A stretch of DNA of 7,831 nt from Ignavibacteriales bacterium (GTDB lineage Bacteria > Bacteroidota > Ignavibacteria > Ignavibacteriales > Ignavibacteriaceae): the NCBI GenBank assembly GCA_027349615.1, contig DAIEML010000108.1, forward strand, positions 1-7,831, in the 5' to 3' direction. Both the position numbers and the translations under genes were made by a program. The notes under the pieces are model-generated. The model was not told the origin of the DNA. It saw only the letters and a program-made list of their open reading frames with translations, and made no database searches. Positions 1 through 6,817 of this stretch are shown piece by piece (position 1 is the first letter of the stretch; the number at the start of each line of letters is the position of its first letter).

Positions 1-159
1 GATGTCATTGGTCTTTATTTTACTCTTAAAAAACCGTTGGAAGCAAAAGAAAAAACGCTGGTATATCTGGACAATCACTTACAAGAAATTAATACGAAAA
101 TAAAATTATTGCAAAAGTGGAGACGATTAAAAAAATGTTGTAGGATTTATCAGTATTAA
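1..159 (+). CDS. C-terminal fragment of a plus-strand gene, possibly a MerR-type regulator
   Basis: The reading frame starting at base 1 stays open for 52 codons to a TAA at 157-159 and has no start of its own, so it would be the tail of a gene beginning outside the window. The residues read naturally: the segment LDNHLQEINTKIKLLQ, then WRRLKKCC, resembles the long C-terminal dimerisation helix of MerR-family regulators (compare the L-Q-E-[IV]-x-x-[KR]-I-x-x-L-Q pattern in ZntR-type proteins), and the preceding I-G-L-Y-F-x-L-K-K could be the end of the DNA-binding domain. The helix-turn-helix itself is not in the window, so this is a resemblance only. The last 71 bases lie antisense to the 3' end of the acyltransferase-like gene at 89-586. 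The alternative is a chance open frame: the antisense of an AT-rich membrane helix tends to read as Lys-rich. Confidence 0.38.
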   Translation, partial: DVIGLYFTLKKPLEAKEKTLVYLDNHLQEINTKIKLLQKWRRLKKCCRIYQY

Positions 160-586
160 AAAGTAATCTAGTTAAGAATAAAAACAACAATCCAAATCCA
201 ATGCATTGAAGAATATCAACATTATAAAAGCTAATTAAAACATCCTGGCTGTAAAAGTGCATCAATCTTCTTAGTGAAAGAATGGGAAGATGAAGTGAGT
301 AACCGGCAATGATAATGAGTAAAATTCTTCCTAATTTTTTCCAGAAGGCATAATCAAATTTTCTTAAGTCTTCTGTTTTGCCCCGAGTAGAAAGGACAAA
401 AGCAAATCCGGAAATAAAGAGAAATGATGGTGCAACAAGTCCGTTTACAAAATTTAAAGCTTTGAACCACTGTGTTTCTTTCATAGCGGGAAGCAGAAGT
501 ACATTGAAGACGTGAACTTCAATCATTACCAGCAGCGCCCAGCCGCGGAGGAGATCAACAAATATGAATCTAACTTTTTCTTTCAA
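89..586 (-). CDS. Truncated acyltransferase-like multi-pass membrane protein (DUF1624/HGSNAT-type N-terminal half)
   Basis: The 165-residue membrane protein opens like the heparan-alpha-glucosaminide N-acetyltransferase-type/DUF1624 family: D11-L-L-R-G15 leads into membrane helix 1 (about 12-34, with His25 in an E-V-H-V-F-N context), then NGLVAPSFLFISG at 48-60 in helix 2, helix 3 about 86-105, DILQCIG at 124-130 beginning helix 4, and helix 5 about 149-165. Family members are usually near 350-400 residues. This one stops at TAA 89-91 straight after helix 5, and I found no continuation of the family in any frame of the remaining 88 bases, so a simple one-base frameshift is not supported. It is either a deletion or rearrangement product or a naturally short version. 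The start is TTG at 584-586: no ATG is available, and the VDLLRG motif belongs near the N-terminus. No good ribosome site is visible. It follows the TolC-type gene by 48 bases on the same strand and may be read from the efflux transcript. Its substrate is unknown. Confidence 0.72.
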   Translation of the reverse strand: MKEKVRFIFVDLLRGWALLVMIEVHVFNVLLLPAMKETQWFKALNFVNGLVAPSFLFISGFAFVLSTRGKTEDLRKFDYAFWKKLGRILLIIIAGYSLHLPILSLRRLMHFYSQDVLISFYNVDILQCIGFGLLFLFLTRLLFNTDKSYNIFLIVSTFAIILFSY

Positions 587-613
587 ACGTATTAAAATAA
601 TTCTGATAATATC

Positions 614-646
614 GAGAAGAAAATTAATTCAAATTTAATTTTTCTC
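614..646. repeat. Imperfect AT-rich inverted repeat over the TolC-type stop codon
   Basis: The left arm (614-627) and right arm (635-646) can pair over 12 base pairs with a two-base bulge at about 619-620 and a 7-base loop. The right arm contains the stop codon of the TolC-type gene. Only three pairs are G-C and no T-run follows on the minus strand, so it is not a canonical intrinsic terminator. It could be a weak attenuator before the acyltransferase-like gene, or a chance product of AT-rich sequence. Confidence 0.25.
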
Positions 647-2074
647 AAAGTCGTGAAGTGTTTTTCTATCAAGATCTGCAAGTGCGAGCTTATAATCAAT
701 TAGAGCATTTAAGCTGTTGGTTTTAGCATCCGTTAGGCGAAGCTGCATTTGCTGTAAATCGAAACTTGTTATTGTTCCGGCTTGAAATCGCGCTAAACTT
801 ATATCGTAACTTTTCTGAGCAAGCTCAACGCTTTTACTCAAAGTTTCAACTCTTGCTTTGGCAGAATTTAAATTATCTACAACCTCTATTATTTCCTTAC
901 GGATTTCCTGCTTTTGATTTTCAAATGATAATTTATAAAGATTTAGGTTTGCCTCAGCAGATTCCACTTGGCGCTTGTTCTTTCCCCAATCAAGAACAGG
1001 AACGCTGACTGTAAAAGTTACGCTTCTTGATCCGTCAAAATCATGGAAAATATCTTGCAGGCGATTTTCATCTTTATTGATTCCATAATTTGCCGAAAGC
1101 ATTGCGCTAATATTTCCCTGCGAATTAATTTCATCAACAGATAATTTACTCAAGTCTATGTCAGCTTCGGCATTTTTTAATTCATTTCTGTTAGATAATG
1201 CGTAATCAATTGCAGCATCAAGATTAACATCAACCGGTTTATAATCAAGCTGAGCTACAACATCAATGCTGTCGCTTAATCTTAATCCTATAAGAATTTT
1301 AAAATCATTTTTGGATTCTTCTAAAGTTCTTTTAGCACTCAGCAAATCATTTCTGCTTGAAGCAAGATCAATTTCAAGCTGAAGAGATTCAACTTCTGCA
1401 ATTAAACCAGCTTTAAATTTATTTTGAGCTGTATTGTAAGAAGATTCTGTCTGCTGAACTTTCTCTTCGGCAATTTCAACATTTTTCTTCGCTTTATAAA
1501 GCTGATAAAATCCGGCAGTAACATTATAAATTATATCTTTTGATGCACTCGTATAATTTCTTTGTGCTTTTTCTAGACTGATTTCAGCTCTTGTTAAACT
1601 TGCTTTCAGGCTATTAAAAGTAAACAACGGCTGCTGCAAACTTAAACTCAAGTTTGAATAATAATCATTTGGAATTTGCTGCCCCGAACTAAATTGCGAT
1701 CTTTTCCAGATGTCTCCAGTCAATGTAAAAGTACCATTCGTAAAAATAATTGGTTGTACAAAGTTTAATGAACCGTCATAAGTTGTATAACCATAGTCAA
1801 AAAACTGCTGCGTCCCGGTTAAGGGATTGAATTGACTTGATAGCGTACGAGAATAACTTGGAATATTAAATTGCATATTAATTGAAGTCATCAATCCAAG
1901 CTTTGCAGCTTCTAAATTTTTTTGTGAGCTTAACAAGTTTAGCTCTGCAGATTTAACCGCATAACTTTTGTCCATTGCTATTGATAATGCATCTTGAAGT
2001 GTTAATATTTTTTGTGCAAATGCAAAATTGATAAAAAGGATAAAGAAGAAAATAGTTTTAAATGTAAATTTCAT
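635..2074 (-). CDS. TolC-type outer-membrane efflux protein
   Basis: This is the outer-membrane channel of a tripartite efflux system, expected to form a trimeric beta-barrel with a long periplasmic alpha-helical tunnel. A signal peptide is clear: Lys-containing start, hydrophobic stretch 8-18, likely cleavage after AFA at 18-20. Two OEP-type repeats follow, each with the hallmark aromatic-x-A-G turn and a long helix: K-F-K-A-G at 219-223 with the helix to about 262, and R-F-Q-A-G at 429-433 with the helix to about 470. Segments rich in aromatic and polar residues around 62-155 and 320-362 fit the beta-strands. At 479 residues it is of normal family length and looks intact. The ATG at 2072-2074 has an AGGG site four bases upstream (2079-2082). 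It starts 21 bases after the permease gene on the same strand, so it is the third gene of the adaptor-permease-channel operon. Confidence 0.95.
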   Translation of the reverse strand: MKFTFKTIFFFILFINFAFAQKILTLQDALSIAMDKSYAVKSAELNLLSSQKNLEAAKLGLMTSINMQFNIPSYSRTLSSQFNPLTGTQQFFDYGYTTYDGSLNFVQPIIFTNGTFTLTGDIWKRSQFSSGQQIPNDYYSNLSLSLQQPLFTFNSLKASLTRAEISLEKAQRNYTSASKDIIYNVTAGFYQLYKAKKNVEIAEEKVQQTESSYNTAQNKFKAGLIAEVESLQLEIDLASSRNDLLSAKRTLEESKNDFKILIGLRLSDSIDVVAQLDYKPVDVNLDAAIDYALSNRNELKNAEADIDLSKLSVDEINSQGNISAMLSANYGINKDENRLQDIFHDFDGSRSVTFTVSVPVLDWGKNKRQVESAEANLNLYKLSFENQKQEIRKEIIEVVDNLNSAKARVETLSKSVELAQKSYDISLARFQAGTITSFDLQQMQLRLTDAKTNSLNALIDYKLALADLDRKTLHDFEKN

Positions 2075-2095
2075 TTTTCCCTGTACAATTATTTT

Positions 2096-3391
2096 TTACT
2101 CATATCGCAATGAATCAATTGGGTTTTTTTCGGCTGCTTGTTTCGCGGGATAAATTCCAAATATTAATCCTGTTGCAACCGAAACAACGAAAGCCAGCAC
2201 AACCGAGAATGGAGAGATGATGGTTTTCCATTCTGCGTAAGTTGAAATTAAAGAAGTTAAAAAGAATCCAACAATTATACCGAGCAATCCTCCAACAACG
2301 CTAATGGTCAAGGCTTCATAAATAAATTGACTTAATACATCAACCTTAGTTGCGCCCACAGCACGTCTAACACCGATCTCTCTGGTTCTTTCCAAAATAT
2401 TTGCAAGCATTATATTCATTATACCAATACCGCCGACAAGAAGTGATATACCGGCAATAGCTCCCATAACAATATTAAAAATTCTTTGAGTTTTTTGCTT
2501 TTGTGCAAGCAGCGCTTCCGGCAGAACAACGGCATAATCTTTTATGCCGTAATGCCTGCGTTCCAAAATTTTTTCTACCAGGTATGCGGCTGGTTTCAGC
2601 TCATCAGAGTTCTTAACCTTTGCTGTTAATTGATCGACAGAATTTCTGTCTATTACATTTGCTGGTTCCTCCATTCCTGGATAGAAAAACATTACGTTCG
2701 ACTGATCAGTTGGCGGCGGTTCCATTTTATACATCATTGTTGTAAAAGGGATATAAATGTCTTCGTTAAAATTTCGTAAACCCAAGCTGCCGCTGCTTGC
2801 AGGCGAAACATTTTTATGCGCCATTACTCCGATTATATCAAACCAAAGATCACCAAGTTTAATTTTTTTGTTAATCGGATCTTCAAACCTGAAAATTTTA
2901 TCTTTTATATCCGAACCAATTACACAAACATTTGCATAAGACGAAACATGAAAATTTTGAAAGAAAGTTCCGTCTCCAATTTTAGAATTAAATGTTTGAG
3001 GATATTCCGGAGTTGTCCCGATTATTTTTACATCAAGCAAACTTGACTTGTATTCTAACTTTTGTTCCATTTCTCTTTGCGGTGTAACAAAATCAATTAA
3101 TGGAACAAGTTCCTTAATTGCTTTTGCATCATCCACTGTTAAACCGGGCGAAAACATTGCCTTTGATTTATTAACACCTTGTTTAATTGCAACCCTCTGG
3201 ATGATGATATTGTTTGTTCCCATCAATTCGATTTGTTGAAGTGTTTCTTCTTTTGCACCTTCACCAATGGACATCATAGCAATTACTGCTGCAACTCCGA
3301 ATACGATTCCGAGCATTGTTAATGCGGCCCGCAGTTTGTTTGATCGTAATCCGGATAACCCAATTTTAAATGATTCAGCTGCTTTCATCAT
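2096..3391 (-). CDS. MacB/FtsX-type ABC transporter permease
   Basis: This is an inner-membrane permease subunit of a MacB-type (type VII) ABC transporter, a mechanotransmission family that drives TolC-dependent export or lipoprotein handling. Topology is typical: membrane helix 1 at about 21-43 (LTMLGIVFGVAAVIAM), a large periplasmic MacB-PCD domain (about 45-300), then three C-terminal helices (about 305-330, 355-383 and 394-416). The GGIGIMNIMLA segment (320-330) and ERTREIGVRRAVGA (334-347), the cytoplasmic coupling region that contacts the ATPase, are both well conserved. The protein is 431 residues and lacks the N-terminal ATP-binding domain of E. coli MacB, so it needs a separate ATPase, and none is encoded here. 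Its ATG at 3389-3391 overlaps the TGA of the adaptor gene (ATGA), which suggests translational coupling. A second ATG directly follows (3386-3388), so the start could be one codon later. The substrate cannot be told from sequence. Confidence 0.95.
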   Translation of the reverse strand: MMKAAESFKIGLSGLRSNKLRAALTMLGIVFGVAAVIAMMSIGEGAKEETLQQIELMGTNNIIIQRVAIKQGVNKSKAMFSPGLTVDDAKAIKELVPLIDFVTPQREMEQKLEYKSSLLDVKIIGTTPEYPQTFNSKIGDGTFFQNFHVSSYANVCVIGSDIKDKIFRFEDPINKKIKLGDLWFDIIGVMAHKNVSPASSGSLGLRNFNEDIYIPFTTMMYKMEPPPTDQSNVMFFYPGMEEPANVIDRNSVDQLTAKVKNSDELKPAAYLVEKILERRHYGIKDYAVVLPEALLAQKQKTQRIFNIVMGAIAGISLLVGGIGIMNIMLANILERTREIGVRRAVGATKVDVLSQFIYEALTISVVGGLLGIIVGFFLTSLISTYAEWKTIISPFSVVLAFVVSVATGLIFGIYPAKQAAEKNPIDSLRYE

Positions 3392-4773
3392 TTTACCGAA
3401 GAAGGATAATTAAGAGATTTACTTTTATCGGTTTGATTATCCAACTCATCAATTTTAGCATTTGGATCCATTAACGCAACAACATCGTTAGATTTTATTC
3501 CATGAGTAATTACAACATAATTTTCGCTCTTCTCTCCGGTTTCAACATTTTGTTCATCAAAGCCGGAGCCGTTTTTTAAGTAAACAATTTTCTTTCCGCC
3601 TTTATCAAAAACAGACTCCTGCGGAACGTAAACTACATTCGGAATTTGGTTAATTATTATTTTATTGCTAGTTGTCATTCCGGGTTTTAGTATTGATGAT
3701 TGAGACTGAATATCAACTTCAATTTCAAAAACTTTTATAGTTGAATTTCTGTCTTTCGTTCTTCCCAAAGAAGCCACTGAAGAAATTACTCCGGTAAATG
3801 TGCTGTCTTGAAAAGCGTCTAGCTTTACTAAAACTTTTTGTCCTTTGTGTACTCTGCTTACATCAACTTCATTTACGTATGTCAAGCTTTGCATTGATGA
3901 AAGATCGGGAAGGCTTATCACCGGCATGCCCGGCCACGGAGTATCGCCTATCATTACTTTTCTTCCGGTGCTCCAATTAGTTTCATAAACTGCCAAACCT
4001 TCTTTTGGTGCCGTTAAAGTTAAAGTTTCCAAATCTCTTTTTGCTCGTTCTAAATCAGATTGTGCCTGTTGAACCTGAATATCTGTTTTACTTAATTCTG
4101 ATTTTTGAATTATTTTCTGCGATTCCAAATCCTGCTTTGCTTTCATTAAGCTAAGCTGATTCTTTTCGTGTTCCAACTTTGCTTGCCGCTGTTTAATCTC
4201 AGCTTCAAATTTCATTTGCTCAAGATTTAATTTTGAAAGCTCAAATGAAAGTTCGGCTTCTTTAAGCGCGGACTCAAGGCTTGTTAATTGAGATTTCTGA
4301 TCAGCCATTAACTTTGCTTTATCAGACTGAGCAATCTCAAGCTTTGCTTCTGCATCTTTTAATGCAGTCAACGCTTCGGTCGGATCAAATTTAACAACCG
4401 TATCACCGGTATGCACATAAGTTCCTTCCGGTATTAAATAAACAATTTTAAGATTGCCTCGTACTCTTGGTGTTACAATTGAAGTTGAATTCTTTGCGCG
4501 TATCTCACCGCTTTCGGTAACCGAAACTAAAAAATTATCTTTCTTAACTGTAAAAGTGGGAACGTTAGATGCAGATGATGAAAAAGAATTCATTAAAATA
4601 ATAATTATAATTAAAAGTGTTAATAATCCCGCTAATAGTTTTGAATTTTTCAGTGCAGAAGGAAGCGGAAGATTTAACGCTGTAATTTTATCATCTAATT
4701 TTTTGAAGTATGGATTGAGAAATTTTAAGGAAAGAATGTTTTTGATATTTGATAGGGAAATTTTTTTATTCAT
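3388..4773 (-). CDS. HlyD/MacA-type periplasmic adaptor (membrane fusion protein)
   Basis: This adaptor bridges the inner-membrane permease and the outer-membrane channel. Order seen: an unusually long polar and basic N-terminal segment (1-46), one membrane anchor (about 47-62, LLAGLLTLLIIIIIL), first lipoyl half and strands (about 72-130, with P-E-G-T-Y-V-H-T-G-D at 115-124), an alpha-hairpin coiled coil rich in Glu, Lys, Leu and Gln (about 131-250), second lipoyl half (about 251-290, ending W-P-G-M-P-V-I-S-L-P-D), beta-barrel domain (about 295-370, L-K-P-G-M-T at 362-367), a membrane-proximal domain (about 378-436) and a short polar tail. The 461-residue length is normal to slightly long. 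ATG 4771-4773 has a strong GGGAGA site at 4778-4783. It is the first gene of the operon and overlaps the permease gene by four bases. The extended cytoplasmic N-terminus is unusual against MacA, which begins only a few residues before its membrane helix. Confidence 0.95.
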   Translation of the reverse strand: MNKKISLSNIKNILSLKFLNPYFKKLDDKITALNLPLPSALKNSKLLAGLLTLLIIIIILMNSFSSSASNVPTFTVKKDNFLVSVTESGEIRAKNSTSIVTPRVRGNLKIVYLIPEGTYVHTGDTVVKFDPTEALTALKDAEAKLEIAQSDKAKLMADQKSQLTSLESALKEAELSFELSKLNLEQMKFEAEIKQRQAKLEHEKNQLSLMKAKQDLESQKIIQKSELSKTDIQVQQAQSDLERAKRDLETLTLTAPKEGLAVYETNWSTGRKVMIGDTPWPGMPVISLPDLSSMQSLTYVNEVDVSRVHKGQKVLVKLDAFQDSTFTGVISSVASLGRTKDRNSTIKVFEIEVDIQSQSSILKPGMTTSNKIIINQIPNVVYVPQESVFDKGGKKIVYLKNGSGFDEQNVETGEKSENYVVITHGIKSNDVVALMDPNAKIDELDNQTDKSKSLNYPSSVK

Positions 4774-4910
4774 TTTATCTCCCTATTCTTTTAAGGATGT
4801 AAGCATAATTAGTAACTCCTTAACAATTCTATAAATATGAAGACTAAAAATCAATTTAAAATAGCAGATATTCAATAGACGCTTGAAATTAGTATAAGTT
4901 ACATAGAAGT
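4774..4910 (-). promoter_or_regulatory. Leader and probable promoter region of the efflux operon
   Basis: This 137-base AT-rich gap lies between the transporter stop and the adaptor start, both on the minus strand. A strong Shine-Dalgarno site (GGGAGA, 4778-4783) precedes the adaptor ATG. A weak promoter-like pair read on the minus strand is TTGATT (4849-4854) and TATAGA (4828-4833), but the spacer is only 15 bases. I see no convincing terminator for the upstream unit and no operator palindrome, so read-through from the Nudix-transporter unit is possible. An independent promoter is inferred from gap size more than from motif quality. Confidence 0.35.
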
Positions 4911-6149
4911 TTAAAAAAGTTTGAAATAAAAAAAGTAAATCATAACATTCAGAACTGTAATAGGAATTCCAACCTTTGCAAACTCAATAAATGTTAAAGT
5001 CTCTCCTTTTCTTTTTTCCGCATTTTGAATAATAATAATATTGCTTGCCGCGCCGAGTATAAAAAGATTTCCAGCAATAGTGCTGCCGGCAGCAAGAGCC
5101 ATCATACCTTTTGCTGAAGTTCCCAGATGAAGAAGCAAAGGCAAATACAAAGCAACAAGCGGAACGTTAGATATTAATTGACTCAACAAAACGCTGATAA
5201 TTAAAATCATAAAAATAGTAGTAATGTTTGAATCCATACTGCTGATTAATTTTTGGAAATATCCGCTGTCCCAAACGCTTTGCATCAAAATAAACATCGC
5301 GGCAAAAAATATGAGGGTATGCCAATCAATCTTTTTTATAATTTCAATTCGCCTTCTGCTTAAAAGAATTATTGGCAGCGAAGATATTAAAGCGATGTAA
5401 GTAAGTTTTAATTGTTCTTCCTTCCCAAAATAAACTAATGCAATTTTTACGATAATAAGAATGAGAAGTATCAGTAAAGATATTTTAGAAATTTTTGCAA
5501 GCTTAAAATCGAGAATCGGCTCGGAAGAATGATTTAAATCTTCGTTATGAAAATGTTCGCGGAAAAATATTTTTATGATAAAAAAAACAGCGATTAAATT
5601 AATAAAAGTTGGTACAGCGAGAAATTTGAAGAATGAAACAAAAGAGTTGTTCATGTTTCCATGAATTGCAATTAAAAGATTTTGCGGATTGCCAATCGGG
5701 CTCATAACGCTTCCAGTAGTAATTGCAAAAGCTAAAGTAAGAAGAAGTACTTTCGCAGATATTTTATGTTTCTCTGCAAGTAAAAGAATAACCGGTGTTC
5801 CAATAATTGCCAGAGTATCGTTCATTAAAAAAGCGGATAGAATTCCAGCGCCGAAAAGAATAAATAAAATTAGTGAGTCGAGAGTTTTTGCTTTTCTAAA
5901 AAACAAATAGGCTAAGTGAGATAAGTAACCGCTTTCTTCAAGCGCTCGACCGACAACAAACATTCCAAATAGAAATAATATGACATCAATGTTTATTGAT
6001 TGGATGGCGTATGGAATAGAAATTTGTCTGGTAATTAAAACTGCTGCCGCACCGCCGAGCATTATTTGCCAAATATCTAATCTAAATTTACCTACTTGTC
6101 TAACGGCGATTAATAGAAAAACAATTGCGAGAACTAAAATTGAAATCAT
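4911..6149 (-). CDS. ArsB/NhaD/CitMHS-superfamily ion transporter
   Basis: This is an inner-membrane carrier of the ion transporter superfamily (CitMHS/ArsB/NhaD/SLC13-like fold), about 10-11 hydrophobic segments over 412 residues, the usual length. The inverted-repeat architecture shows clearly: in the first half a hairpin with MNDTLAI (109-115) followed by SPIGNPQNLLIA (150-161), in the second half QLISNVPLVALY (324-335) followed by GSTIAGNLFILGAASN (355-370). The paired N-D-T/S-N-V-P and G-N-P-Q-N/G-A-A-S-N signatures line the transport site in this superfamily. A polar cytoplasmic loop (about 197-220) separates the halves. The substrate cannot be assigned: anions such as arsenite or dicarboxylate, or Na+/H+ exchange, all occur in relatives, and no arsenic-resistance gene lies nearby. 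The ATG (6147-6149) shares one base with the upstream Nudix stop (TAATG), so translation is probably coupled. An AGGTG lies about 11 bases upstream. Confidence 0.9.
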   Translation of the reverse strand: MISILVLAIVFLLIAVRQVGKFRLDIWQIMLGGAAAVLITRQISIPYAIQSINIDVILFLFGMFVVGRALEESGYLSHLAYLFFRKAKTLDSLILFILFGAGILSAFLMNDTLAIIGTPVILLLAEKHKISAKVLLLTLAFAITTGSVMSPIGNPQNLLIAIHGNMNNSFVSFFKFLAVPTFINLIAVFFIIKIFFREHFHNEDLNHSSEPILDFKLAKISKISLLILLILIIVKIALVYFGKEEQLKLTYIALISSLPIILLSRRRIEIIKKIDWHTLIFFAAMFILMQSVWDSGYFQKLISSMDSNITTIFMILIISVLLSQLISNVPLVALYLPLLLHLGTSAKGMMALAAGSTIAGNLFILGAASNIIIIQNAEKRKGETLTFIEFAKVGIPITVLNVMIYFFYFKLF

Positions 6150-6613
6150 TAATAAAAAAACACCTGGTGATCTATATATTTTCCATTTTCATAATTAAAC
6201 TTTGCTGAGAAAAATTTATCTTGGTAAAGCCACTCAATAAAAATTTTGTCGCCTTCCCAAAGATTAAGCTCAATTACTTTTTCATTTTGTATCCACGCCA
6301 AATTTCCTTCATTGGAATCAATAATTTTTCCAGTAAAATTGTGTGAAGTAAAAATAAATACATACCAATCATCAACTCCGTCAAACTTTGGAAATGTAAT
6401 AAAACCATGCATACGTGGTTCAATCATTGTAAAACCGGATTCTTCTTTAACTTCTCTTATTGCACAATCCTCCGGACTTTCACCAAGCTCAAATTTTCCG
6501 CCGAGTCCATTCCACTTTCCTTCGTGATAATCATTTTCTTTTTTCACTCGATGTATCATCAAAGTTTTATTTTCTTTTTTGTCTATCAAATAACACAAGG
6601 TGGCAAGTTTCAT
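6149..6613 (-). CDS. Nudix hydrolase, MutT/MutX/MTH1-like (probable 8-oxo-dGTP diphosphatase)
   Basis: This cytosolic pyrophosphohydrolase probably cleaves oxidised purine nucleotides such as 8-oxo-dGTP to the monophosphate, which lowers mutation. The Nudix box is perfect: G39-x5-E45-x7-R53-E54-V-K-E57-E58-S-G60-F, with the Mg2+-binding glutamates present. The preceding W34-N-G-L-G-G39-K is the MTH1/MutX form of the N-terminal side. Trp107 (A-W-I-Q) and the L-W-E-G-D segment at 118-122 align with the W-F...M-W-P-D-D base-recognition region of MTH1. The C-terminal ending (FFSAKFNYENGK, then DHQVFFY) resembles that of Streptococcus-type MutX. It is 154 residues long, complete, with no extra domain. 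The ATG at 6611-6613 has only a weak A/G-rich upstream stretch. A perfect TATAAT on the minus strand at 6653-6658 lies 40 bases upstream. The gene leads a two-gene unit with the ion transporter. Exact substrate preference remains inference. Confidence 0.93.
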   Translation of the reverse strand: MKLATLCYLIDKKENKTLMIHRVKKENDYHEGKWNGLGGKFELGESPEDCAIREVKEESGFTMIEPRMHGFITFPKFDGVDDWYVFIFTSHNFTGKIIDSNEGNLAWIQNEKVIELNLWEGDKIFIEWLYQDKFFSAKFNYENGKYIDHQVFFY

Positions 6614-6817
6614 AATTAATTTTCTTTAATGATTAACAAATGTATTGACACTATTATAAACCTATTTTAAGTTTTACAGTGTGATAGGAAATTGTTTTTA
6701 TTAAATTGAAATATAAATAAAAATTAATTTTGCTCTTTAAAAAAAAATAGAAATATTATCGTACTTAATTTCTTTTAACTTTGAAAAAATAAATTTGGCA
6801 ATAGGAGACTTATTGTA
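6614..6817. promoter_or_regulatory. Divergent intergenic region with promoter-like elements on both strands
   Basis: This 204-base, very AT-rich spacer separates the divergent Nudix and acidic-protein genes. Toward the Nudix gene (minus strand) there is a perfect TATAAT (6653-6658), without a convincing -35, and TACATTTG (6637-6644), which fits the Bacteroidetes -7 consensus TAnnTTTG but lacks its -33 partner. Toward the acidic-protein gene (plus strand) there is TTGACA (6645-6650) with no good -10 at 16-18 bases, and TAACTTTG (6776-6783), again fitting TAnnTTTG and placed to start a transcript just before the ribosome site. TGCTCTTTAA at 6731-6740 equals the core of the E. coli rrn boxA antitermination element, followed by an A-run. 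No long inverted repeat or small RNA is evident. That promoters exist here is very likely; which of these motifs is used is not settled. Confidence 0.55.
6803..6807 (+). promoter_or_regulatory. Ribosome binding site of the acidic-protein gene
   Basis: AGGAG lies 10 bases before ATG 6818. It fixes the start there rather than at the second in-frame ATG (6836), and supports this frame as a real gene despite its low-complexity product. Confidence 0.7.

Noticed and set aside
1..88. Continuation of the acyltransferase gene after a frameshift at the TAA 89-91
   Set aside because: None of the three minus-strand frames over these bases shows further family-like membrane sequence; the plus-strand frame looks more like coding sequence.
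766..1008. An 80-codon open plus-strand frame inside the TolC-type gene
   Set aside because: It is a shadow of the conserved C-terminal OEP repeat on the minus strand.
4454..4834. A 126-codon open plus-strand frame opposite the adaptor N-terminus
   Set aside because: It is the antisense of a well-supported HlyD-type gene, has no ribosome site and no recognisable family.
4911..6149. Naming the carrier an arsenite pump (ArsB) or Na+/H+ antiporter (NhaD)
   Set aside because: Signatures are superfamily-wide and no arsenic or sodium resistance gene lies nearby; a substrate name would be a guess.
6645..6650. TTGACA as a complete sigma-70 promoter for the acidic-protein gene
   Set aside because: No acceptable -10 element lies 16-18 bases downstream and the start codon is about 170 bases away; kept only as a loose motif.
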